Of a DNA stretch of 28,793 nt, positions 9,199 to 16,377 are shown one piece after another. The stretch spans positions 1 through 28,793 of the forward strand of contig DATEJK010000075.1 in assembly GCA_035278025.1 (NCBI GenBank), given 5' to 3'. Source of the stretch: JAICWP01 sp035278025. Lineage in GTDB: Bacteria > Acidobacteriota > Terriglobia > Terriglobales > Acidobacteriaceae. Made by a program: the position numbers and the translations under genes. Under the pieces are notes generated by a model. The model was not told where the DNA came from, ran no database searches, and was given only the letters and a program-made list of their open reading frames with translations. Position 1 is the first letter of the stretch; the number at the start of each line of letters is the position of its first letter.

Positions 9199-9220
9199 AC
9201 ACCGGCAATGCTCCGCGTCT

Positions 9221-9332
9221 TGTTATCATGAGAAGGACCTGCTTTTACCATGTAGTATTTTCGAAATGCGAAGAGAGAAACAGGTCCGTCACTCGTACGC
9301 GGATCGGTGTTCGCTACGAGTTCAGGATGACA
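9221..9332. repeat. TGTCATCC dispersed repeat (inverted pair), overlaps rsmE end
   Basis: The spacer between convergent cydB and rsmE starts with a worn TGTTATCATGAGAAGGACC (9221-9239) and ends with TTCAGGATGACA (9321-9332), the reverse complement of TGTCATCCTGAA. Inside are inverted GGACCTG/CAGGTCC and ACTCGTA/TACGAGT pairs, so the whole can fold. The right arm supplies the last codons and stop of rsmE. Confidence 0.65.
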
Positions 9333-10053
9333 GTTTAGCGATTTCAGCCATTATGACGGCGAGCGCCGCGATGGCCGCGGTTTCGGCCCGCAGAATGGTG
9401 GGGCCGAGGGAGGCTGATTTCCATCCCGCTTGCGCGAAGGCCTGCAGTTCTTCGTTAGTCCAGCCGCCCTCAGGGCCGACGGCGAGGACGATTGAGCTGC
9501 CGCGGACGTAGTTACCCGCGCTGCACAGTTGGTGCAGAGAAACCGCGGTTTCTGCCTCTGAAAGCACCACGCGCGTCTCCCCAGCCAGCGCCAGCACATC
9601 GCCCAACTTCACCGGATCGGCAATTTCCGGGGGCGCCACTCTTCTTGCCTGCTCGGAAGCCTCTCGCGTAATGCGCCGCCAGCGTTCCACCCGCTTGCCG
9701 GCAGCGGCGGCCAGGCGGGAATCGGTTCGACGGGCGGCGAAGGGCACAATGCGGGCCACGCCCAGTTCGGTGCACTTCTCGATCGCCCACTCCATGCGGT
9801 CGAACTTGAAAATGGCCAGGGCCAGCTTGACTTGCGCAGCGGGAACGGTTTCCAGCGCTTCGCCCAGTTCGAATTCCACCCGGCTTTCGGTCACCGAGAG
9901 TATCCGGCCGCGGCGCACGGCACCGTCGGCGGCAATATCGAATTCCTGGCCCACCTGCGCCCGCAGCACCCGCGCCACGTGCGCGGCGTGTTCGCCCAGC
10001 AGCGCGGCGCGGTTGCCGCTGACCTGATCGGCGATCCAGCGGCGCCGCGTCAT
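9322..10053 (-). CDS. rsmE: 16S rRNA (uracil1498-N3)-methyltransferase
   Basis: Methylates N3 of U1498 in 16S rRNA using S-adenosylmethionine. The 243-residue protein has the N-terminal PUA-like part (HAAHVARVLRAQVGQEF, 22-38) and the C-terminal SPOUT/knot methyltransferase part with KFDRMEWAIEKCTELGV (92-108), LAVGPEGGWTNEEL (about 199-212) and LGPTILRAETA (about 224-234), the RsmE signature motifs. Its ATG overlaps the stop of the small membrane-protein gene by four bases (ATGA), so it is the last gene of the heat-shock cluster transcript. Its final codons (Leu-Ser-Ser-stop) are written in the dispersed TGTCATCCTGA repeat. Confidence 0.95.
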   Translation of the reverse strand: MTRRRWIADQVSGNRAALLGEHAAHVARVLRAQVGQEFDIAADGAVRRGRILSVTESRVEFELGEALETVPAAQVKLALAIFKFDRMEWAIEKCTELGVARIVPFAARRTDSRLAAAAGKRVERWRRITREASEQARRVAPPEIADPVKLGDVLALAGETRVVLSEAETAVSLHQLCSAGNYVRGSSIVLAVGPEGGWTNEELQAFAQAGWKSASLGPTILRAETAAIAALAVIMAEIAKLSS

Positions 10054-10427
10054 CGCAGCAGCACCAGCCAGGTAGCAACGGCGGCCACCGCGTACAGCAG
10101 GCCGAACACCAGGTTCTGCGATTTCAATTCCGGGGTTTCAAACCACCGGGTGTTGCCCACCATTTCCACGCCGCTCAGCAGGCCGATGGCCGCGGCCACT
10201 ACCAGCCACGCCTGATCCCGCCACAGGACCGCGTATAAAATGGCAGCCACTATGGAAACTATGGCCGAGACGAGGCCGATTTTGAAGTAACGCGACCGCG
10301 CGCGGGGAGCGGCCATGCGTTCGCTGGTGAGCACCGCCACCCGCTCCGGCATGGAAAGCCGCATCACCGCCGGCAATACGGTTACGAAGAGCAGGAAGTA
10401 AGCGTAATAGTGCTCGAACCTAGCCAA
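10050..10427 (-). CDS. Small integral membrane protein of unknown function
   Basis: A 125-residue hydrophobic protein with about four membrane segments: residues 8-22, 49-67, 72-86 and 106-123. The loop between the first two is basic (SERMAAPRARSRYFK). I do not recognise a family. It starts at TTG 10427, which overlaps the end of dnaJ by eight bases, and ends in an ATGA overlap with rsmE, so it is translated from the same message. Its position between a co-chaperone and an rRNA methyltransferase does not reveal its job. Confidence 0.75.
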   Translation of the reverse strand: MARFEHYYAYFLLFVTVLPAVMRLSMPERVAVLTSERMAAPRARSRYFKIGLVSAIVSIVAAILYAVLWRDQAWLVVAAAIGLLSGVEMVGNTRWFETPELKSQNLVFGLLYAVAAVATWLVLLR

Positions 10428-11562
10428 AGATGTCTTTCACTTTGCTGAGCAGGGTTTTGCGCTGAGGCTTGTTCTCCACCCGGCCCAGGCCCTCGAGCTC
10501 CTGCAGCAGTTCGCGCTGGCGCTTGTTCAGCTTGCCAGGGGTTTGCACCTTGACTTCCACGAACAGGTCGCCCTTGCCGTGGCTGTTGACCACGGGCACG
10601 CCTTTGTGCCGCACGCGGAAGGTGGTGCCGGATTGTGTGCCCTCCGGTATTTTGAGCTGGTGGTCGCCTTCCATGGTCGGAACCATGATTTCCGCGCCCA
10701 GCGCCGCCTGCGAGAAGGAAATGGGAATCACGCAGTGCAGGTCATTACCCTCGCGGTCAAAGAACGCGTGCTCCTTAACGTGCAAGACGATGTACAGGTC
10801 GCCCGCGGGACCGCCGTGCGCTCCCGCCTCGCCCTGCCCTGCATAGCGAATGCGGGTGCCGTCTTCCACCCCGGCCGGGACTTTTACTTCCACCATGCGC
10901 TCCTGCAACATCCGTCCCTGGCCCTTGCACCTGGGGCAGGGGTCGGTAATCACGCTGCCCGCGCCCTGGCACGTGGGGCAGGTGCGCGCAATGCTGAAGA
11001 ATCCCTGCTGGTAGCGCACTTGCCCGCGGCCGCCGCAGGTCCGGCAGCTCACCGGCGCCTTGCCGGGCGCCGCACCTGAACCGTTGCAGTCTTCGCAGGC
11101 TTCATGCCGGCGCACACGCACCTGCGACATGGTGCCGAACACCGCTTCATCGAATTGCAAGGTCAGGTCTTCGCGCAGGTCGGGGCCGCGTTGCGCCCGG
11201 CTGCGGCCGCGCCGGTTGCCGGCGCCGAACAGGTCGCCGAAACCGAAGAAATCCCCAAATATGTCGCTGAAATCCTGAAACACGCTGGCATCGAAGCCGC
11301 CAAATCCGCCGGCGCCAGCACCCCCGCCAACGCCGGCATGCCCGAAGCGGTCGTACATGGCGCGCTTCTGCGAGTCCGCCAGCACACTGTAGGCTTCCGT
11401 CGCTTCCTTGAACTTTTCTTCCGCATCGGGATTGCCCGGATTGCGGTCGGGATGGTATTGCAGCGCCAGCTTGCGATAGGCGCTCTTGATTTCCTGCTCG
11501 TTGCAGGTGCGAGCTACTCCCAGCACCTCGTAAAAGTCGCGTTTTCCGTTACTGGTTGGAAT
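10420..11562 (-). CDS. dnaJ: Chaperone protein DnaJ (start codon unusual)
   Basis: DnaK co-chaperone that stimulates its ATPase. Domains in order: J-domain with HPD, Gly/Phe-rich linker (GGFGGFDASVFQDFSDIFGDFF), four CxxCxGxG zinc motifs (CEDCNGSG, CRTCGGRG, CPTCQGAG, CPRCKGQG) and the C-terminal substrate-binding region, ending VKDIFG. This is full-length type I DnaJ. The conserved beginning GKRDFYEVLGV lies upstream of the first conventional codon (GTG 11526), and there is no ATG, GTG or TTG between the grpE stop and it. Two ATT codons at 11565 and 11562 follow an AGGCGAGGA Shine-Dalgarno (11577-11569); 11562 has the better spacing and was chosen. Starting at GTG 11526 would remove DFYE of the J-domain. 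It is third in the hrcA-grpE-dnaJ cluster. Confidence 0.9.
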   Translation of the reverse strand: MPTSNGKRDFYEVLGVARTCNEQEIKSAYRKLALQYHPDRNPGNPDAEEKFKEATEAYSVLADSQKRAMYDRFGHAGVGGGAGAGGFGGFDASVFQDFSDIFGDFFGFGDLFGAGNRRGRSRAQRGPDLREDLTLQFDEAVFGTMSQVRVRRHEACEDCNGSGAAPGKAPVSCRTCGGRGQVRYQQGFFSIARTCPTCQGAGSVITDPCPRCKGQGRMLQERMVEVKVPAGVEDGTRIRYAGQGEAGAHGGPAGDLYIVLHVKEHAFFDREGNDLHCVIPISFSQAALGAEIMVPTMEGDHQLKIPEGTQSGTTFRVRHKGVPVVNSHGKGDLFVEVKVQTPGKLNKRQRELLQELEGLGRVENKPQRKTLLSKVKDIFG

Positions 11563-11589
11563 AATGAATCCTCGCCTTGCCGATGGAAT

Positions 11590-12177
11590 TTACTTTTTCG
11601 AGTTGCGCGCCACCCGCACCATGGAGGGGCGCAGCAGGCGGTCTTTCAGCTTGTACCCGCGCTGCAGCTCGTCGAGCACATGATGGTCTTTGACCTCGTT
11701 GCTGTCCACCATTTCGATGGCTTCATGCAGGCGCGGATCAAAAGGCTCGCCCTTGGCCGGAATCGGGCGCAGGCCCAGCTTCTCCAGGGCGTCCTGGAAC
11801 TGCTTGCGGATCAGCTCCACCCCGGAGCGGAAGTCCTCCGCCTTCTGCACCTTGGCCTGCAGGGCGCGGTCGAAGCTGTCCAGAATAGGCAGCAGGTTCT
11901 TGAGCGCGTCCGCCAGCGCGAAGTCCTTGTACTCCTGCTGCTCGCGCGCCGCCCGTTTGCGCGCGTTGTCGAACTCCGCCTGCAGCCGGGCCATGCGGTC
12001 CAGCAGCAGGTTGCGCTCTGCCCGCAGCTTCTCCAGTTCCGCCCCGAGCGCGGCCGCCTCTTCAGTCGCCGAAGTGCTTGCCGACTGTTCCGGGGCAGTT
12101 TCCTCCGCCGGCGGCAGCTCGTGTTCCACGTCCAGATCCTGCGGTTCCATTTCTGATTTACCGTTGCCCCTTGCCAT
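11590..12177 (-). CDS. grpE: Nucleotide exchange factor GrpE
   Basis: Promotes ADP release from DnaK, and works with DnaJ encoded next. The 195-residue protein has an acidic, probably disordered N-terminus (residues 1-50), a long coiled coil (about 48-110, LEKLRAERNLLLDRMARLQAEFDNARKR) and the C-terminal beta domain with GxxFDPRLHEAIEMV (about 142-156) and GYKLKDRLLRPSMVRVA. The ATG at 12177 is three bases from the hrcA stop; an in-frame ATG at 12150 is an alternative. Its own stop is 24 bases from the likely dnaJ start. Confidence 0.95.
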   Translation of the reverse strand: MARGNGKSEMEPQDLDVEHELPPAEETAPEQSASTSATEEAAALGAELEKLRAERNLLLDRMARLQAEFDNARKRAAREQQEYKDFALADALKNLLPILDSFDRALQAKVQKAEDFRSGVELIRKQFQDALEKLGLRPIPAKGEPFDPRLHEAIEMVDSNEVKDHHVLDELQRGYKLKDRLLRPSMVRVARNSKK

Positions 12178-12180
12178 GAT

Positions 12181-13227
12181 TCACTCTGCGTCGTTCAGGA
12201 TTCGATCGAAAAGGCGCGCGATGTACGAAACCGCAGTGATCGTGTGCTCGTAGTCAATGCGGGTCGGCCCAATCACGGCCAGCGATCCCATCACCTCGCC
12301 GCCCACCCGGGCCGGCGCGCCGATCAGCACCAGGTTGCGCATGTGGGGCAGGTTCTCGTCCAATCCGATGATGACCCGCACCGCTTCTTCCCGGGTGTTG
12401 AGATAAGCGCTGAGCAGTTCGGCCAGCCGTTCCTTCTCTTCCAGGGTCTTGAGCAGTTCCTGCAGCCGTTGCCGGTCCTCTTCGCTGACTACCAGGTTGG
12501 AGGTGCCCTCCACCCATACGGTTTGCTTGCCCTGCTCGCTTTCCAGCGCGCCCTCCCGGTAGAGCGCTTCCACCGACTGCATCAGGCGGTCGTACTCGCT
12601 GCGTTCCTTCTCGATGCGGCGGGCCAGCTCCACACGCAGCGCTTCCAGGGTCCAGCCGCGGAAACTCTCGTTGATGTAGCGCGAGGCCGAATCCAGGTCC
12701 GCCTGGCCCAGGTCCCGGCTCATGCGCAGCACCCGGTCGCGCACCACTCCGGCGCGCGTCACCACTACCGCCAGCACCTTGTGTTCCGCCAGGCGGGAGA
12801 AATACACGTGGTCCAGTGCGTTGCGCGATCCCCCCGTGCTCATAGTCACGCCCACCCCGTGCGAAATCAGCGAGAGCACGTGCGATGTTCGCTCCATGAA
12901 CTCGTCCGGGTTGTTGATCCCCTGCAGCACTCCCTGGATCATGTTGGCGTCCGCCGGCGCTATCTGCGCCTTGCCCGTGAGTTGCTCCACGTAGTAACGG
13001 TAGGCCGCGCTGGTGGGCACGCGCCCGGCGGAGGTGTGCGGCTGTTCCAGGTACCCGGCATCCGACAGGTCGGCCATCACGTTGCGGATGGTGGCCGCGC
13101 TCAGCCCTTCCCGGCTGCCCCGCGCCAGCACGCGTGATCCTACCGGCTCGCCGGTGGAAATGAACGTTTCCACAATGGCGGTCAGTATCTCGGTTTCCCG
13201 TTCTCCCATGGCCCCAGGCTGTGCCAT
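12181..13227 (-). CDS. hrcA: Heat-inducible transcription repressor HrcA
   Basis: Repressor of class I heat-shock genes, which binds CIRCE elements and is folded by GroE. The 348-residue protein has the N-terminal winged helix (residues 7-75; SAATIRNVMADLSDAGYLEQPHTSAGRVPT is highly characteristic), the central GAF-like domain and the C-terminal GSLAVIGPTRIDYEHTI motif. ATG 13227 was chosen; GTG 13230 and ATG 13206 region codons are alternatives. It heads the transcript hrcA-grpE-dnaJ-membrane protein-rsmE. I see no CIRCE (TTAGCACTC-N9-GAGTGCTAA) in the 180 bases upstream, so autoregulation through that element is not supported here; dnaK and groEL are not in the window. Confidence 0.95.
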   Translation of the reverse strand: MAQPGAMGERETEILTAIVETFISTGEPVGSRVLARGSREGLSAATIRNVMADLSDAGYLEQPHTSAGRVPTSAAYRYYVEQLTGKAQIAPADANMIQGVLQGINNPDEFMERTSHVLSLISHGVGVTMSTGGSRNALDHVYFSRLAEHKVLAVVVTRAGVVRDRVLRMSRDLGQADLDSASRYINESFRGWTLEALRVELARRIEKERSEYDRLMQSVEALYREGALESEQGKQTVWVEGTSNLVVSEEDRQRLQELLKTLEEKERLAELLSAYLNTREEAVRVIIGLDENLPHMRNLVLIGAPARVGGEVMGSLAVIGPTRIDYEHTITAVSYIARLFDRILNDAE

Positions 13228-13407
13228 CACAGATGTTTCGCGCGCCCCCCCAGGCTGTTGCCAGAGGCTGCTCGCACTTCTCCTAAGTACTTTAGATGCC
13301 GCCGCTTACGCTAGGATTCACGCCCCGCAGAACTTTCCCCTGCCAGCGATTTCTGGCTGGCGGGCAGCTTGACCTCGCGCGGCAACAAGCATAGCTTAAT
13401 TTCCTTC

Positions 13408-14673
13408 GTGTCAAAACTCCTAAAAGTCTCTCGCAGATGGTTTTTGCAGGCCTCCGCGGCGCTTGGCAGTGGGAGCGCCCTGGCGGCCACGCCGTTTTTC
13501 AATAACATGCCCAGCAATCGTCAAAGCAAGCCCGCTAACTCTGGAAACCAGCCACACGTGGTTGTTGTAGGCGCCGGCGCCTTCGGGGGCTGGACCGCCC
13601 TCTACCTGCTCCGCCGGGGAGCGCGCGTCACCCTGGTTGATGCCTGGGGCCCGGGCAACTCCCGCGCCAGTTCAGGAGGAGAAACCCGCATTATTCGCGG
13701 CACCTATGGCGCCAACCAGCCCTACACCAAAATGGTGGCCCGAGCACTCCAGCTCTGGCAGGAGAATCAGAAGCGCTGGAACCGCGTGCTCTTCCGCCGC
13801 ACGGGCGTGCTCTGGATGGTGGCCCGCGAGGACGATTCCTATGAAAAAGGCTCGCTGCCTATGCTGAAGGAGGCGGGCATTCCCTTTGCTGAATTGCGCC
13901 ATGACGAGTTGCTCCGCCGCTGGCCTCAAGTCAGCTTCGAGGGTGTGCGCTGGGCGATTTTTGAGCCCGAAAGCGGCGGCCTCATGGCCCGCGAAGCTTG
14001 CGCCGCGGTGCGCGATGCCTTCCTGAAGGAGGGCGGCGAGTACCGTCAGGCTTCGGTGCAGCCGCCTCAGGCCGGCGGGGGTGAGTTGAAGCAGATCACC
14101 CTGGAAGATGGTTCCCGCCTATCCGCCAATCGCTTCGTCTTCGCCTGCGGGCCCTGGCTGGGCCAAGTTTTTCCCGACCTGATTGGCGACAGAATTCGCC
14201 CCACGCGGCAGGAAGTTTTCTTTTTCGGAACCGCGGCGGGCGATGTGCGCTTCAACCCCGAAAAGATGCCCATCTGGGTGGACCATGGCGAGCGCTTTTT
14301 CTACGGCTTTCCCGTGGTGGCGCGGCGCGGCTTCAAGATTGCCGACGATACGCGAGGGCCCCTCTTCGATCCCACCCACGGCGAGCGCGAAGCCAGCGCC
14401 GAAGGACTGGCCAGCGCCCGCCAGCACCTTGGCCTGCGCTTTCCGGCATTGAAAGATGCTCCGCTGCTGGAAGCCCGCGTCTGCCAGTACGAGAATTCGC
14501 CCGACCAGAACTTCATCATGGACCGCCATCCGCGCGCGGCCAATCTATGGCTGCTGGGCGGCGGCTCCGGCCACGGCTTCAAGCATGGGCCCGCGGTGGG
14601 CGAAATGGCCGCCGAGATGGTGATTACCGAAAAGATTCCCAACCCGCTCTTCGCCCTTTCGCGGTTCAAATAG
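13408..14673 (+). CDS. Tat-exported FAD-dependent oxidoreductase (sarcosine-oxidase-like)
   Basis: A DAO/MSOX-family flavoprotein, expected to oxidise an amine or N-methyl amino acid. From GTG 13408 it has 421 residues. The N-terminus carries a twin-arginine signal (SRRWFLQ) followed by a hydrophobic, Ala-rich stretch ending near AATP, so export of the folded protein is predicted. The FAD-binding Rossmann motif VVVGAGAFGGWTALYLLRRG and SSGGETRIIRGTYG follow, with GGGSGHGFKHGPAVGEMAA at the C-terminus, both typical of monomeric sarcosine oxidase/N-methyltryptophan oxidase relatives. The covalent-flavin Cys is not clear. The frame is open to TTG 13369, but the GTG gives the normal Tat signal length; no Shine-Dalgarno is obvious. 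It is divergent from hrcA. Confidence 0.88.
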   Translation: MSKLLKVSRRWFLQASAALGSGSALAATPFFNNMPSNRQSKPANSGNQPHVVVVGAGAFGGWTALYLLRRGARVTLVDAWGPGNSRASSGGETRIIRGTYGANQPYTKMVARALQLWQENQKRWNRVLFRRTGVLWMVAREDDSYEKGSLPMLKEAGIPFAELRHDELLRRWPQVSFEGVRWAIFEPESGGLMAREACAAVRDAFLKEGGEYRQASVQPPQAGGGELKQITLEDGSRLSANRFVFACGPWLGQVFPDLIGDRIRPTRQEVFFFGTAAGDVRFNPEKMPIWVDHGERFFYGFPVVARRGFKIADDTRGPLFDPTHGEREASAEGLASARQHLGLRFPALKDAPLLEARVCQYENSPDQNFIMDRHPRAANLWLLGGGSGHGFKHGPAVGEMAAEMVITEKIPNPLFALSRFK

Positions 14674-14745
14674 CGGGGCAAATTCCTTCCCCCCTCACTC
14701 TGAGCGCAGCCGGGCGAAGGCCTGCGAATCGCTCCGCAGGATACT

Positions 14746-14793
14746 TGTCATCCTGGGCGAGCGTGAGCCGCGCTCGCGAGCGAGGCGCGAGTC
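14746..14793. repeat. TGTCATCC dispersed repeat, copy between oxidoreductase and STAS genes
   Basis: TGTCATCCTGGGCGAGCG (14746-14763) followed by GC-rich inverted words including the perfect 12-base palindrome CGCTCGCGAGCG and ending GCGCGAGTC. It lies between two converging genes, the usual place for such elements. Confidence 0.65.
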
Positions 14794-14798
14794 AGTGT

Positions 14799-15149
14799 TT
14801 ACGCGTTCCCGAAGCTCGCGGCCGCCGCTTCCGCGCTGGAGTGAACCGCGATCATGTTGTGCACGTTCGTCAATTTCAGAACATCTTCCACCAGGCCCTT
14901 GGCTCCCGCCAGGCGCAATTCTCCGCCGCTCTGCTTGAGCAGACCGCACACCATCATAATGATGCCCACGCCAGTGCTGTCCACCCGGCTCACATTGCTG
15001 AGGTCGAGGACAACTTTCTTTTCCTTGTCGCGCACCAGCGCGGTACCCATCCACTCCAGGTGCTGGGCGTCGCGGCCTAGAATGATTCTGCCTGCCAGCT
15101 CCAGAACAATTACATCAGGGGGGATGCGCTTGGAATGGATTTCGAGCAT
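14799..15149 (-). CDS. STAS-domain anti-sigma factor antagonist
   Basis: A 116-residue single STAS domain. VIVLELAGRIILG (about 13-25) and LDLSNVSRVDSTGVGIIMM (about 48-66) are the family signature; the serine in DSTG is the expected phosphorylation site that controls binding to an anti-sigma kinase. No kinase or sigma gene is adjacent. The start at 15149 is set by AAAGGAGAGG a few bases upstream; the frame is open 12 codons further, without a better start. It is followed (upstream on this strand) by the mrp gene 88 bases away. Confidence 0.9.
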   Translation of the reverse strand: MLEIHSKRIPPDVIVLELAGRIILGRDAQHLEWMGTALVRDKEKKVVLDLSNVSRVDSTGVGIIMMVCGLLKQSGGELRLAGAKGLVEDVLKLTNVHNMIAVHSSAEAAAASFGNA

Positions 15150-15236
15150 GGGCCTCTCCTTTCGTGCAGGACTGACGAGGCGCACGAAGTTTGCCCTTTG
15201 CCGTGGCCCGTGTCAACGGCTTTCATTGGCCACTGA

Positions 15237-16088
15237 TCACTGAATCTGGATTACGCTTTCCGGCGAGGCGGCTTTAATTTCACCCAGCCTGGCGGCCACT
15301 TTGCGGGCAAATTCGTAGAGCGACTTGGCGTGCGGACCCTCTTCGCCGGCCAGCACCGCCGGCAAGCCGGTATCGCCCGCTTTGCGGATTTCAGGATCGA
15401 GCTCCACTCGTCCCAGGAACGGAATATCGAACTGCGTGGCCGTCCGCTCCCCACCGCCTTTGGAGAAGATGTCAATCTCCTCGTGGCAGTGCGGGCACAC
15501 AAAAAAGCTCATGTTTTCCACCAGGCCCACAATATCCACTTTCACCTGGCGGAACATTTCGATGGCCTTGCGCGCATCCTGCAGGGAAACGTCGGAGGGA
15601 GTGGAAACCACGATGGCTCCGGTCAGAGGCACGGTCTGAATCAGCGACAGGGCCACATCGCCGGTGCCCGGAGGAAGGTCCACTACAAGATAATCGAGCT
15701 GTCCCCATTCGACCTGCCCCAGAAATTGCCGCACAATGGAGTGCAGCATGGGACCTCGCCAGATCAGCGGCCGGTCGCCGGGATTGAGGAAGCCGACCGA
15801 AATCACTTTGAGCCCGTAACGCTCCAGCGGCTCGATGCGGTTTTCACCAATCACCCGCGGCGTGGCATTGGCCCCCAGCATAAGCGGAACGTTGGGGCCG
15901 TAAACGTCGGCATCCAGCAGTCCCACCTTGTGCCCAAGCTTGGCCAGCGCCACCGCCAAATTCACCGCCAGGGTAGTTTTGCCTACGCCGCCTTTGCCCG
16001 ACCCGACTGCAACGATGGAATCTACTCCGGGAATAGGTTGCGGCCCGGGCGCCGGCTGTCCGGGACGAGGCGGCATATGCGAACTCAC
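15237..16088 (-). CDS. mrp: Mrp/NBP35-type Fe-S cluster carrier ATPase
   Basis: P-loop ATPase that carries Fe-S clusters to target proteins (ApbC/Mrp family). The 283-residue protein has a Pro-rich N-terminus, then the deviant Walker A GKGGVGKTT (31-39), DADVYGPNVP (59-68), VVDLPPGTGD (135-144) and the cluster-bridging CPHC (C198, C201). The N-terminal MIP18/DUF59 domain found in many Mrp proteins is missing, so this is the short form. The start is GTG 16088, with GGAGGG six bases upstream. A TATAAT on this strand at 16137-16132 gives a promoter with a leader of about 37 bases, overlapped upstream by an inverted repeat. Confidence 0.93.
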   Translation of the reverse strand: MSSHMPPRPGQPAPGPQPIPGVDSIVAVGSGKGGVGKTTLAVNLAVALAKLGHKVGLLDADVYGPNVPLMLGANATPRVIGENRIEPLERYGLKVISVGFLNPGDRPLIWRGPMLHSIVRQFLGQVEWGQLDYLVVDLPPGTGDVALSLIQTVPLTGAIVVSTPSDVSLQDARKAIEMFRQVKVDIVGLVENMSFFVCPHCHEEIDIFSKGGGERTATQFDIPFLGRVELDPEIRKAGDTGLPAVLAGEEGPHAKSLYEFARKVAARLGEIKAASPESVIQIQ

Positions 16089-16131
16089 AGAAATCCCTCC
16101 AGTAGCGGCAAGCGCCGCCAGGTAAACTTCA

Positions 16132-16137
16132 ATTATA
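16132..16137 (-). promoter_or_regulatory. Candidate -10 box of mrp
   Basis: Reads TATAAT on the minus strand. Transcription would begin near 16125, about 37 bases before the GTG. The -35 region coincides with the inverted repeat at 16147-16162 and has no strong TTGACA. Confidence 0.5.
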
Positions 16138-16146
16138 CGCTGCGAA

Positions 16147-16162
16147 TCACAGAGGTTTGTGA
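16147..16162. promoter_or_regulatory. Inverted repeat TCACA-N6-TGTGA in mrp promoter
   Basis: TCACAGAGGTTTGTGA has perfect five-base arms and spans the -35 region of the mrp promoter, an operator-like position. The arms are the CRP pentamers in the opposite order, so it is not a CRP site. Which protein, if any, binds it is unknown. Confidence 0.3.
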
Positions 16163-16164
16163 CC

Positions 16165-16315
16165 GGCGGGCACTCAGAGTCAGCAAAGTAGCTGGTGGCT
16201 CAATCCTGCTGGTTGTAAGGCGGTATCTTCAGGGCTGCGAATTCAAGACCGTGAAAGCGGCGCCCGACACCATGTCCTTCGAGCGGCGGATTGCTGACTG
16301 CTGATGGCTGACGGC
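16165..16315. repeat. GTCAGCAA / TTGCTGAC inverted spacer repeats
   Basis: The 289-base spacer between divergent mrp and the helicase gene contains AGAGTCAGCAAAGTAGCTGG (about 16174-16193) and, in inverse sense, GGATTGCTGACTGCTGATGG (about 16287-16306) followed by CTGACGGCTGC. This is the same wording as the repeats at 5478-5621. The rest of the spacer holds the mrp promoter and, near 16350, a CATAAT that could be the -10 of the helicase gene. No gene is seen. Confidence 0.5.
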
Positions 16316-16377
16316 TGCTTTTCCCGTTGCCCCCGCGCCCCGCCTCGCCCATAATGTGAAGCTCCCCCTCACACTCC

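Noticed and set aside
9199..9321. A small cydX-like gene after cydB
   Set aside because: The region is a folded dispersed repeat; no short hydrophobic frame with a start and ribosome site is present.
16355..16373. TGTGA-N9-TCACA just before the helicase start, looking like a CRP site
   Set aside because: The spacer is nine bases instead of six and the element lies downstream of the likely -10 box (CATAAT, 16350-16355); probably chance.
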